Source: Paenimyroides baculatum (lineage in GTDB: Bacteria > Bacteroidota > Bacteroidia > Flavobacteriales > Flavobacteriaceae). Taken from it: 64,000 nucleotides of DNA. The stretch is from assembly GCF_008629655.1 (NCBI RefSeq), contig NZ_VWSG01000003.1, positions 100,366-164,365 on the forward strand. Direction: 5' to 3'. Below the pieces are notes generated by a model. The model ran no database searches and was not told the origin of the DNA. It worked only from the letters and a program-made list of their open reading frames with translations. Below are positions 24,886-32,882 of the stretch, piece after piece; position 1 is the stretch's first letter, and each line of letters starts with the position of its first letter. Both the position numbers and the translations under genes were made by a program.

Positions 24886-25950
24886 ATGAAGAAGATTCTT
24901 GTAATACAGCAAAAAATGATCGGCGATGTGTTGGTTTCTTCTATTATTTGCGAAAATTTAGCCATAGAATTTCCAAATGCTCAAATCGATTATTTAATTT
25001 ACGATACCACGTATCCGGTACTTTTAAACAATCATTCTAATTACAACATTATTCATTTTACCAGCAAACAACGCGATTCTAAAATTGAACTATTAAAGTT
25101 TACTGCTAAAATCAGAAAAGAAAAATACGATATTGTAATAGACAGTTACTCTAAATTAGAAAGTTGGATTATTACAGGATTTTCAGGAGCAAAAACTCGA
25201 ATTTCGTTCGATAAAAAATACATAAACGCTATTTATACACACGTTGTTGAACGCCACAACAAGCCAAAAACAAATTTAGGTTTAACGATAGAGCAAAGGT
25301 TAGAACTTTTAAAACCATTGGGAATTTTAACTCCTAAAGTTTTAAAACCTACATTAGTTGTAAGTGAAAACGAAAAACAACAAGCGATTACACTTTTAGA
25401 AAAGCATAATATCGATAAAAGCATTCCTTTGGCAATGATAAGCTTATTAGGAAGTAGCGAATCTAAAACCTATCCATTGGAATATATGGCACAAATTATT
25501 GATGAAATTATTGCCTACAAACCAATAAATCTGCTGTTTAATTATATCCCCAATCAAATAAACGAAGCCAAGAAAATTTACGAGCTTTGCAAACCCGAAA
25601 CTCAAAAGCATATTTATTTTGATGTAATAGGAAAATCGTTACGAGATTTTATCGGATTAATGAATGTGTGCGATTTTATAATTGGAAATGACGGCGGTGC
25701 AATTAACATGGCGAAAGCACTAAACAAACCTGCTTTTACAATATTTTCGCCGGTTATTGATAAATTAGGTTGGAATAGTTTTGAAGACGGCATCAACTAT
25801 ATTTCTGTGCATTTGAAAGATTACAAGCCGAATCTTTTTGAAAATTTATCAATTAAAGATATTAAAATTAAAAATGAACAGCTATATTTAGAACTTGATC
25901 CAAAGTTGTTTAAACCCTTATTAATGCATTTCTTAAAACATAATGCATAA
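24886..25950 (+). CDS. GT9-family (heptosyltransferase-like) glycosyltransferase
   Basis: 354 residues. The N-terminus KKILVIQQKMIGDVLVSSII is the family start (ILxxxxxxGDVLxxxP/S), and the C-terminal domain has MISLLGSSESKTYPLEYMA and IIGNDGGAINMAKALNKPAFTIF, the nucleotide-sugar binding G-x-DGG motif. Such enzymes add heptose or similar sugars to the lipopolysaccharide core from an ADP-sugar. Two bases separate it from the previous GT2 gene and five from the next, so the three are one operon. Confidence 0.92.
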   Translation: MKKILVIQQKMIGDVLVSSIICENLAIEFPNAQIDYLIYDTTYPVLLNNHSNYNIIHFTSKQRDSKIELLKFTAKIRKEKYDIVIDSYSKLESWIITGFSGAKTRISFDKKYINAIYTHVVERHNKPKTNLGLTIEQRLELLKPLGILTPKVLKPTLVVSENEKQQAITLLEKHNIDKSIPLAMISLLGSSESKTYPLEYMAQIIDEIIAYKPINLLFNYIPNQINEAKKIYELCKPETQKHIYFDVIGKSLRDFIGLMNVCDFIIGNDGGAINMAKALNKPAFTIFSPVIDKLGWNSFEDGINYISVHLKDYKPNLFENLSIKDIKIKNEQLYLELDPKLFKPLLMHFLKHNA

Positions 25951-25955
25951 ACACT

Positions 25956-26708
25956 ATGAATATCAACACTAAAATTTCTGCGTTAATAATTACGAAAAAT
26001 GAGGCGCATAATATTGTAGAATTAATAGAGAATTTAACTTTTGTTGATGAAATTATTATTGTTGATTCTTTCAGTACTGATGCTACCGAAGAATTAGCAA
26101 CAAAATTTGATCGAGTAAAGTTTTATAAACATAAATTCGAAAATTATGCATCACAAAGAAATATTGCTTTAGGATATGCAACAAACTCTTGGATTTTATT
26201 TTTAGATGCCGACGAACGTCTTACTCCAGCATTATCTGCAGAAATTCAAGAAACATTAAAAAAACCTACTGCCGACGCTTACTTTTTTTACAGAACATAT
26301 TATTACAAGAATAAACCAATGCACTTTACAGGCTTGCAAGCCGATAAAAACATACGGTTGTTTAAAAAAGAAGTTGGTACTTACACCGGTTTGGTTCACG
26401 AGAAATTAATGGTAGAAGGAAAGATTTCATCCCTTAAAAACAAGCTTATCCACTATTCTTTTCATGATTATAAAAGTTACAAAGAAAAATTAAAAAACTA
26501 CGGAAAATTAAAAGCTAAAGAAAAATTCAGTAAAGGAGAAAAATACAATATCTTTAAACATTACGGACACTCAACTTATTGTTTTTTAAACCGTTATTTA
26601 TTTAGATTAGGTTTTTTAGACGGAAAAAAAGGGGCTGTTGTAAGCTATCTTATGGCATATTCTATTTGGGAACGTTATACCGAAATTAAGCGTTTACGCA
26701 AGAAATAA
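25956..26708 (+). CDS. GT2 glycosyltransferase, WaaE/KdtX-like
   Basis: 250 residues: KISALIITKNEAHNIVELIE, then DEIIIVDSFSTD, YASQRNIALGYA and WILFLDADERLT, with the DxD in LDADE. The middle NIRLFKKEVGTYTGLVHEKL is the signature of the WaaE/KdtX beta-1,4-glucosyltransferase-like group that modifies the inner lipopolysaccharide core. Last gene of the plus-strand trio. It converges on the minus-strand kinase gene with a 7-base gap and no terminator. Confidence 0.92.
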   Translation: MNINTKISALIITKNEAHNIVELIENLTFVDEIIIVDSFSTDATEELATKFDRVKFYKHKFENYASQRNIALGYATNSWILFLDADERLTPALSAEIQETLKKPTADAYFFYRTYYYKNKPMHFTGLQADKNIRLFKKEVGTYTGLVHEKLMVEGKISSLKNKLIHYSFHDYKSYKEKLKNYGKLKAKEKFSKGEKYNIFKHYGHSTYCFLNRYLFRLGFLDGKKGAVVSYLMAYSIWERYTEIKRLRKK

Positions 26709-26715
26709 ACCGTTA

Positions 26716-27480
26716 TTATCTCCAGAATTTGTAGCGTTTTTTCAACATTTGCTTTCTGTGAAATTTCATTTGAAATTCGCTGGTTAAATTCCATAATAAA
26801 TTAAAGATTTCTTGTTCACTTTTTTGGTTGTACAATTTCGCATATTCGTTTGCCATAACAGCAATCATTTCTTTTTTAGGCGTTAACCGGCGTAAATTAT
26901 ACATGCGTTGTTCAAACGACATTTGCGTATGAAACTGCATTCTGTTTAAATCGACCAAATAAAACGAATATGAATTATCTGAATTGATTTTTATCAGTGT
27001 ATTTCCTGGCGAATGATCTTTAAACTCTACTCCTGCTTCATGTAATTTGTAGCAAAAAACAGTAAAAGCACGTAAAATCTCCTCATGATTTTCTAAATCA
27101 GGATTTTGAACTAAATCTCTGTACGTGTATTCTGTAACAATATGTTCGCAAACGTAAAAGCTTTTTCCTAAACCAATTCTATCACTATATTCGGCAAATG
27201 CAATGGGTTGCGGCGTTCCAATATCGCTATTTAATAATCGCAAAGCATAATTATAAGAACGTTTAGCTTTTGAATCTCGAATAAATCTATAAACAAACGA
27301 GTTTAGCAAATTAGGCTTTTTAAAAGCTTTAATATTCAGCAATTGATCGTTTAACGGGAAAATCTTAATGGTATTTCGGCTTCCTTTAACCAAAAGCGTT
27401 CCTTGTTCATTAAAATGCGTAAGTAAAGTTTCTATATCTTTTTTTTGATCGATAAACTGCGGCTGTACAACTAACTTCAT
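26716..27480 (-). CDS. Lipopolysaccharide/Kdo kinase (InaA/WaaP-like)
   Basis: 254 residues with a protein-kinase-like fold: LLVKGSRNTIKIFPLN as glycine-loop region, SYNYALRLLNSDIGTPQPIAF, a hinge with YVCEHIVTEYTYRDLV, and the catalytic loop GVEFKDHSPGNTLIK (Asp, Asn), followed by SFYLVDLNRM, the DFG-like metal-binding Asp. This pattern matches the InaA/WaaP/KdkA group that phosphorylates Kdo or heptose in lipid A-core. It follows the GT2 gene at 27482 with one base between, so the two are coupled. Confidence 0.85.
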   Translation of the reverse strand: MKLVVQPQFIDQKKDIETLLTHFNEQGTLLVKGSRNTIKIFPLNDQLLNIKAFKKPNLLNSFVYRFIRDSKAKRSYNYALRLLNSDIGTPQPIAFAEYSDRIGLGKSFYVCEHIVTEYTYRDLVQNPDLENHEEILRAFTVFCYKLHEAGVEFKDHSPGNTLIKINSDNSYSFYLVDLNRMQFHTQMSFEQRMYNLRRLTPKKEMIAVMANEYAKLYNQKSEQEIFNLLWNLTSEFQMKFHRKQMLKKRYKFWR

Positions 27481-27481
27481 T

Positions 27482-28267
27482 TTACAAATATTGCGAAATT
27501 CCTTTTTCTGTTCGTATAATTTTTTCTTGAATTGATTTATGCTGAATTAAATCGTTTTCTTTTAACTGATCGCGTGGATTTTCGGTATGATAAATATGAT
27601 ATACAATTCCAACATAACGCAATCTCTTTGCTAAAACGCCTTTATTTCCCAATCGAATAACCAAGTCACTATCTTCTCTACCCCAACCTTCAAAACTTTC
27701 ATTGTAACCGTTAATCGCAATAAAATCTTCTCTCCAAAATGATACGTTGCATCCACGGAAATTCGACGAAAAACCTTCGTGCGGTTTATACATTTTAGAC
27801 AATAATTTGTTGTGAATGGTTCTTGATTTCTTCTTTAAATTTTTAGAAAAGAAATTGAATTTTGTTTTCTGTTCATTAAAAATCCCCGGCAACGCTTCTT
27901 TAGTAATCGTAGCTCGTGTTCCGTATAAATAAACGTTTTTTCGAACATTTTCTTTATGATCTGCAATAAATTTTGGATGCATGATACAATCTCCATCGAT
28001 CTGAATAATATAATCGCACGAGCTTTCAGCAACGGCTTTATTCAAAATAATGGCTTTGCGAAAACCTTTATCTTCCTGCCAAACATGAATTACCTTAAAT
28101 GTACTTTTCTGAATAAAATTATCGATAAGCTTTTTGGTTTCTTCGGTAGATCCGTCATCGGCAATCAACACTTCATCAGGCATTTCTGTTTGTTCAAAAA
28201 TACTTTTAAAGATAAGTTCTAAAGCTTGCGGCCAGTTGTAGGTTGATATTAGTAAAGCTGTTTTCAT
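27482..28267 (-). CDS. GT2 glycosyltransferase with galactosyltransferase-type C-terminal motif
   Basis: 261 residues. The start KTALLISTYNWPQALELIF and EVLIADDGSTEETKKLI are the GT-A opening; IIQIDGDCIMHP has the DxD. NESFEGWGREDSDLVIRLG is the Gal-T C-terminal signature (GWGxEDxD), seen in chondroitin synthase-like and core glycosyltransferases. With the kinase downstream it forms a minus-strand pair, divergent from the next glycosyltransferase run. A promoter-like TATATTTG lies upstream. Confidence 0.9.
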   Translation of the reverse strand: MKTALLISTYNWPQALELIFKSIFEQTEMPDEVLIADDGSTEETKKLIDNFIQKSTFKVIHVWQEDKGFRKAIILNKAVAESSCDYIIQIDGDCIMHPKFIADHKENVRKNVYLYGTRATITKEALPGIFNEQKTKFNFFSKNLKKKSRTIHNKLLSKMYKPHEGFSSNFRGCNVSFWREDFIAINGYNESFEGWGREDSDLVIRLGNKGVLAKRLRYVGIVYHIYHTENPRDQLKENDLIQHKSIQEKIIRTEKGISQYL

Positions 28268-28285
28268 TAATTACAAATAATGGTA

Positions 28286-28293
28286 CAAATATA
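28286..28293 (-). promoter_or_regulatory. -7 promoter box for the minus-strand glycan pair
   Basis: TATATTTG on the minus strand, 19 bases before the start of the GT2 gene at 28267; the -33 box is not clear. Confidence 0.45.
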
Positions 28294-28361
28294 TATTATA
28301 AGATATTTAAAGTAGGTATAACTTACTTTTTTCTTTATTTTTACTTCGAAATTAAAGATAG

Positions 28362-29288
28362 ATGTTAAAAATAGCCGTTATAATTATTAATTACAACTCT
28401 AGCGAGTACACTATTAATTGTATTAAAAGCATTTTACAAAAAACAGATGATAGCTTTAACTATAAGGCTTATATCGTAGATAATAATTCGGAAAAAGAAG
28501 ATTATTACCATTTACAAAATTATTTAAACCAGAATGTTAACAGTAAAATTTCGTTACACAGAAGCAACATTAATAAGGGGTTTGGTGGCGGAAATATGTT
28601 TGGATTACAGTTTGCAGAACCATCAGAATTTGTCGCATTTGTAAATAATGATACCTTGTTTTTAAATGACTGTTTACAAATTTTGTATGATTTTATAAAA
28701 AACAAAACAAGTGTAGCTATTGTTGGCGGACAAAGTTTTGATGATAAGAATAATGAAATTATATCTTTTGATCATTATGCAAGTACAATCAGACAAATTT
28801 TTGGAAGAAGGTTTTTAGAAAGATTGAATTCTGAAAAATATCCTGTTAGAAAAAAAAACTATCAAACGCCAATGAAAGTTAACACCGTATCGGGAAGTTT
28901 TATGCTTATCGACAGAAAAATCTTTAACGAAATTGGCGGTTTTGACGAAAATTTATTTCTTTATTATGAAGAAACAGATGTTTGTCTGCGTTTAAGAAAA
29001 CTGAATAAAGATTGTTACATAGTGCCACAAGCAAAATATTTGCACTATCATGGTGCAAGTACCGAACGCAGCATTAAAATAAAAAAAGAACTTAAAATTT
29101 CGTTGGTTTACTTGGTTCAAAAGCATTACGGATTAATTAGTAAAAAAATACTTTTATTATATTTATTTATAACCAGTTTTTTTTCAAGCATAATAAAACC
29201 TAAAAAGTGGACGTTTTTTAATTTGTATCTTCAAGGTGCACCGCTTACCAAATCATTAAAAACACAACAAAAAATAACCGAATTATAA
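28362..29288 (+). CDS. GT2-family glycosyltransferase, rhamnosyltransferase-like
   Basis: 308 residues: LKIAVIIINYNSSEYTINCI, KAYIVDNNSEKED, NKGFGGGNMFGLQFA and FVAFVNNDTLF (DxD-type metal site). Later come VSGSFMLIDRKIFNEIGGFD and LFLYYEETDVCLRL, the acceptor-site motif of rhamnosyltransferase-like GT2 enzymes. A hydrophobic stretch (ILLLYLFITSFFSSII) near residue 265 may contact the membrane. It opens a tightly packed plus-strand operon of three glycosyltransferases and a lipoprotein. Confidence 0.92.
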   Translation: MLKIAVIIINYNSSEYTINCIKSILQKTDDSFNYKAYIVDNNSEKEDYYHLQNYLNQNVNSKISLHRSNINKGFGGGNMFGLQFAEPSEFVAFVNNDTLFLNDCLQILYDFIKNKTSVAIVGGQSFDDKNNEIISFDHYASTIRQIFGRRFLERLNSEKYPVRKKNYQTPMKVNTVSGSFMLIDRKIFNEIGGFDENLFLYYEETDVCLRLRKLNKDCYIVPQAKYLHYHGASTERSIKIKKELKISLVYLVQKHYGLISKKILLLYLFITSFFSSIIKPKKWTFFNLYLQGAPLTKSLKTQQKITEL

Positions 29289-29293
29289 TTTTT

Positions 29294-30265
29294 ATGAACA
29301 TAACTATTGTAGCTTTTGATTTATGGGGCTTTAATAAAAAAATTGTCGATCATTTAATTAAGCAAGGACATGAAGTTACTTTTTTAGATCTCAATGCTAT
29401 TAACTACATATATAAAAGTAAATGGCAACGCGCTGGTAATTTTTTAAACAAAGTGTTTTTTGGGAAAAACATAAAAAAAGATTACCGCAACAAAACTTTA
29501 ATTAAAAGGATTAGCGAGTTACCAAAACAAGATTATGTTTTAATTGTAAATCCTAACCAATTTAGAAATGATATAAGGTTATTATTAAGGAATAAAACAA
29601 CAAATTTTATTGCTTATAATTACGATTCTTTGGCAAGAATACCTTTGCCGGAAAATCATAACGAGTTATTTGATAAAATCTTCTCATTTGATATTGAAGA
29701 TGTACAAAAAAACTCTTATTTAACATTACTTACAAATTTTATATATTTAGATAAATTACCATATTTACAAATTCAAAATAAAGCTTTTATGATTTTATCA
29801 AAATCATACGAACGAGAAGTTTTATTAAGTAGAATTGCTAATATCTTCGATAAAAAAGGGATTTATAATTATGAATTTATTGTTGCGAACCCTGCAACTA
29901 AAAAAGTGAATAAAAGAATTCATTTAACAGAAAAGCATATTAAGTTAGATATTGTTATAGATAAAATGAAAAATGCTGAAATTTTAATTGATTTAGTTAG
30001 ACCTAATCAAACCGGTTTAAGTTTTAGGATTTTTGAGGCAATGGCTTTACAAAAGAAGATTATTACAAATAACCAGACTATAAAAAAATACGATTTTTAC
30101 AATTCAAATAACATTTTAGTTATAAACAACCAAGTTGATGATATTGCTGATGAGTTTCTAACCAAACCGTATGAGGAAATTCCTGAAAAAATATACTATA
30201 AATACACATTAGAAAACTTTATAAACACTTTATTTCCTAATTTAAAGAAAAAAAACAATGCCTAA
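29294..30265 (+). CDS. Glycosyltransferase, CgeB/GT1-like
   Basis: 323 residues with a GT-B appearance: the opening MNITIVAFDLWGFNKKIVDH, DYVLIVNPNQF, and a C-terminal domain with ILIDLVRPNQTGLSFRIFEA and MALQKKIITNNQTIKKYDF. These fit the nucleotide-sugar binding region of CgeB-like or Eps-type glycosyltransferases. The family is less sure than for its neighbours. It is five bases after the GT2 gene and overlaps the next gene by 8 bases (ATGCCTAA). Confidence 0.7.
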   Translation: MNITIVAFDLWGFNKKIVDHLIKQGHEVTFLDLNAINYIYKSKWQRAGNFLNKVFFGKNIKKDYRNKTLIKRISELPKQDYVLIVNPNQFRNDIRLLLRNKTTNFIAYNYDSLARIPLPENHNELFDKIFSFDIEDVQKNSYLTLLTNFIYLDKLPYLQIQNKAFMILSKSYEREVLLSRIANIFDKKGIYNYEFIVANPATKKVNKRIHLTEKHIKLDIVIDKMKNAEILIDLVRPNQTGLSFRIFEAMALQKKIITNNQTIKKYDFYNSNNILVINNQVDDIADEFLTKPYEEIPEKIYYKYTLENFINTLFPNLKKKNNA

Positions 30266-31307
30266 AACAAAAATCTATATTATTTGTCCTGAAATTAAGG
30301 TTCCAACTGGGGGAGTAAAACAATTATATAAATTAGCAGAGTTATTATCAGGTGAAAACTATGATGTTTTTTTAACTCATGGAAAAAAGAATTTTAAAAA
30401 TAACTGGTTTTCAGCAAAAGTTCAATTCGCATATTTTCCAAATCTTTTTTATAAAATTTATAAATTAACTCGTAAGAATAAAAGAAAATATATTTTTAAG
30501 GATTTCTTTAAAGAACTTTTTATGGATAAATCGCTACCAGAAAAAGATTCTATTCTGATATTTCCTGAAGTATGGGGAGCAAATATACATACATTAACTC
30601 CTAATAAATATATAGTTTACAACCAAAACTGCTATTATACATTTAATTTATTTCCTTTTTTAAATAATGTTATAGAACATTCCTATGACAACACTAATTT
30701 TTTGGGTTTTTTAACTGTGTCTCAAGATTCTAAAGAATATTTGAATTTAGCATTCCCAAATCAGAAAACAGAGCCTATTTGTTTAGGTTTAAATCCTTCA
30801 TTTTCATTTAGTAGCAATAAAGAAAAAATTATTGCTTTTATGCCAAGAAAACTAAAAGAAGATTTTAATCAAATCCATCAAATACTTGTAAACAACCCTC
30901 ACTTTAAAGATTGGAAATGGCAACCTATTGATAATTGTACAGAAGATGAAGTTGCCACTATATTACAAAAAAGCGCTATTTTTTTAAGTTTTAATTATAA
31001 TGAAGGCTTTGGTTTGCCTCCTGTTGAAGCAATGGCATGCGGTTGTTATGTTATTGGATATGCAGGAAATGCAGGAAAAGAGTACTTCTTGAGTGAATTT
31101 TCAACTATTGTAGCAGATAGAAATATAATAGAATATACGAAAGTACTTTTAGATAAAGTAATAACCTTTAATGAAAATCCGTTATCTTTAATTAATTTAG
31201 GAAAAGAAGCCTCAGTGTATGTTCACAAAACATACAATTTAGCACATGAAAAGCAATCAACACTTAATGCTGTAAATAATATATTAAAAAATGAAATTCC
31301 TATATAA
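30258..31307 (+). CDS. GT4-like glycosyltransferase
   Basis: 349 residues. KIYIICPEIKVPTGGVKQLY is a GT-B N-terminal start with the GG loop; IAFMPRKLKEDFNQI leads the C-terminal domain; FLSFNYNEGFGLPPVEAMAC is the GT4 E-x7-E type motif, with GYAGNAGKEYF after it. It likely adds a sugar to a lipid-linked or lipopolysaccharide acceptor. It overlaps the upstream gene by 8 bases and the downstream lipoprotein gene by 17. Confidence 0.85.
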   Translation: MPKTKIYIICPEIKVPTGGVKQLYKLAELLSGENYDVFLTHGKKNFKNNWFSAKVQFAYFPNLFYKIYKLTRKNKRKYIFKDFFKELFMDKSLPEKDSILIFPEVWGANIHTLTPNKYIVYNQNCYYTFNLFPFLNNVIEHSYDNTNFLGFLTVSQDSKEYLNLAFPNQKTEPICLGLNPSFSFSSNKEKIIAFMPRKLKEDFNQIHQILVNNPHFKDWKWQPIDNCTEDEVATILQKSAIFLSFNYNEGFGLPPVEAMACGCYVIGYAGNAGKEYFLSEFSTIVADRNIIEYTKVLLDKVITFNENPLSLINLGKEASVYVHKTYNLAHEKQSTLNAVNNILKNEIPI

Positions 31308-32808
31308 CATACTCCTTATTGTCTGCTTGGTAAGTCTGGCTTCGTGTCGTGACGATTTTAATTTTGAACCGGCTACTGGTTCGGAACTAACTTTTTCTAA
31401 AGACACCGTTTATTTAGACACTATTTTTTCGAATATCGGATCAAGCACTTACAATTTAAAGGTTTACAACAACAGTAACAAAGACATTAAAATACCTTCG
31501 ATTAGATTGGGTAAAGGCGATAATTCCAATTTCCGATTAATGGTTGATGGAATGCCAGGAAAAAGCTTCGAAAACATCGAACTTTTGGCTAAAGACAGTA
31601 TGTTTATTTTTGTTGAAACTACGGTTGATATTAAGCAACAAACCAACGGAAAAGAGTTTTTATATACCGATGAAATTCTTTTTCAAGCAGGCAATAATCA
31701 GCAAAAAGTGAACTTGGTAACTTTGGTTAAAGATGCTGTTTTTCTGTATCCGCAGAAATTTCAAGACGGTTCTTACGAAAGTATCACAATAAACGATGAT
31801 AAAATTTATGGTTTCTTTTTAGATGAAAATGATGCTACAAATGGCAACGAATTAGAATGGAATAACGACAAACCTTACGTTATTTATGGCTATGCCGCTG
31901 TTCCACCTAATAAAACCTTGAATATTTCTACAGGAACCGAAATTCATTTCCACAGAAATTCAGCCTTGGTTTCGTTCCCAACATCAACCATAAATGCACA
32001 AGGATCAATCGAAACTCCAATTTTATTTCAAGGCGATCGTTTAGAACCAAGTTTTGAAAATACTCCAGGACAATGGTCAGGGATTTTAATCGGTCAGAAC
32101 AGTAATCTAAACATAAAAAATGCAATCATTAAAAATGCCGTTAACGGATTGTTGATCAATGCTAATAATGGAACGGCTTCGTTAGAAAATCTTCAAATAT
32201 ATAATTGTGAGGAAGCGGCACTTTTATTGGCTACTGCGAAAGTAACGGGAAGTAATATCGTAACAAATAATTGCGGTGTAGCAGGCTTGGTTATTGCAAA
32301 TGGCGGAACGTACGATTTTACTCATTGTACGTTTGCTAACTTCTGGAGCCGACAAAATCAAACGGCTGTTATAATGAATAATGGCGACGGAACGAATGCT
32401 TTTGCTTTAAATGCACACTTTAAAAATAGTATTATTTATGGTAACGCAAGCGAATCATTATTGATGGTTCCGGCAAATAAAGAGACAAATTTCACCTTTA
32501 AGTTTGAATATTCGTTAGTTAAATTTCAAAATTCAGGTAACAGGTTTGATACTACCAGTTTCCCTTATAATTTTAGCAATACAGCCAATTTCAATAATTG
32601 TTTACTTGCTAAAAATTTCAGCGATCATCAGCCATATTTTTTAAATACCTCTAAAAACGAACTGATGATTACCGATAAAGCTACGTCATTAATAAATTAC
32701 GGAAATCCGTTTTTTGCACAACAGGCAGCTCAAGATTTATTGGGAAAAAGCAGGTTAGCATCGGCAGATTTGGGAGCTTACCAACACGTAAGTTCTTCGG
32801 CAGATTAA
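31291..32808 (+). CDS. Lipoprotein with right-handed parallel beta-helix repeats
   Basis: 505 residues. The signal peptide MKFLYNILLIVCLVSLASC ends in a lipobox (LASC), so the mature protein is lipid-anchored, probably in the outer membrane. Residues ~30-150 look like a beta-sandwich (SSTYNLKVYNNSNKDIKIPS). From about residue 200, short repeats such as NLNIKNAIIKNAVNGLLINA and CGVAGLVIANGGTYDFTHC show the spacing of parallel beta-helix coils, as in polysaccharide lyases and surface proteins. No catalytic residues are evident. It starts inside the last 17 bases of the preceding glycosyltransferase gene. Confidence 0.85.
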   Translation: MKFLYNILLIVCLVSLASCRDDFNFEPATGSELTFSKDTVYLDTIFSNIGSSTYNLKVYNNSNKDIKIPSIRLGKGDNSNFRLMVDGMPGKSFENIELLAKDSMFIFVETTVDIKQQTNGKEFLYTDEILFQAGNNQQKVNLVTLVKDAVFLYPQKFQDGSYESITINDDKIYGFFLDENDATNGNELEWNNDKPYVIYGYAAVPPNKTLNISTGTEIHFHRNSALVSFPTSTINAQGSIETPILFQGDRLEPSFENTPGQWSGILIGQNSNLNIKNAIIKNAVNGLLINANNGTASLENLQIYNCEEAALLLATAKVTGSNIVTNNCGVAGLVIANGGTYDFTHCTFANFWSRQNQTAVIMNNGDGTNAFALNAHFKNSIIYGNASESLLMVPANKETNFTFKFEYSLVKFQNSGNRFDTTSFPYNFSNTANFNNCLLAKNFSDHQPYFLNTSKNELMITDKATSLINYGNPFFAQQAAQDLLGKSRLASADLGAYQHVSSSAD

Positions 32809-32809
32809 A

Positions 32810-32840
32810 TTGCTAATATGAATTTTTAGTAGTATTTTTG
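32810..32840 (+). promoter_or_regulatory. Promoter of purL
   Basis: TTG at 32810-32812, 20 bp, TATTTTTG at 32833-32840, 42 bases before the purL ATG. Confidence 0.55.
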
Positions 32841-32882
32841 TTCTTTATTTTCAATCAACACAACACAACAAATCTTTTAACG

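Noticed and set aside
23918..32808. Secondary-metabolite or capsule biosynthesis cluster
   Set aside because: There is no polymerase, flippase, synthase or sugar-nucleotide pathway gene; the content fits lipopolysaccharide core assembly better.
32838..32882. Upstream start for purL
   Set aside because: It would overlap the promoter and add residues not found in the family.
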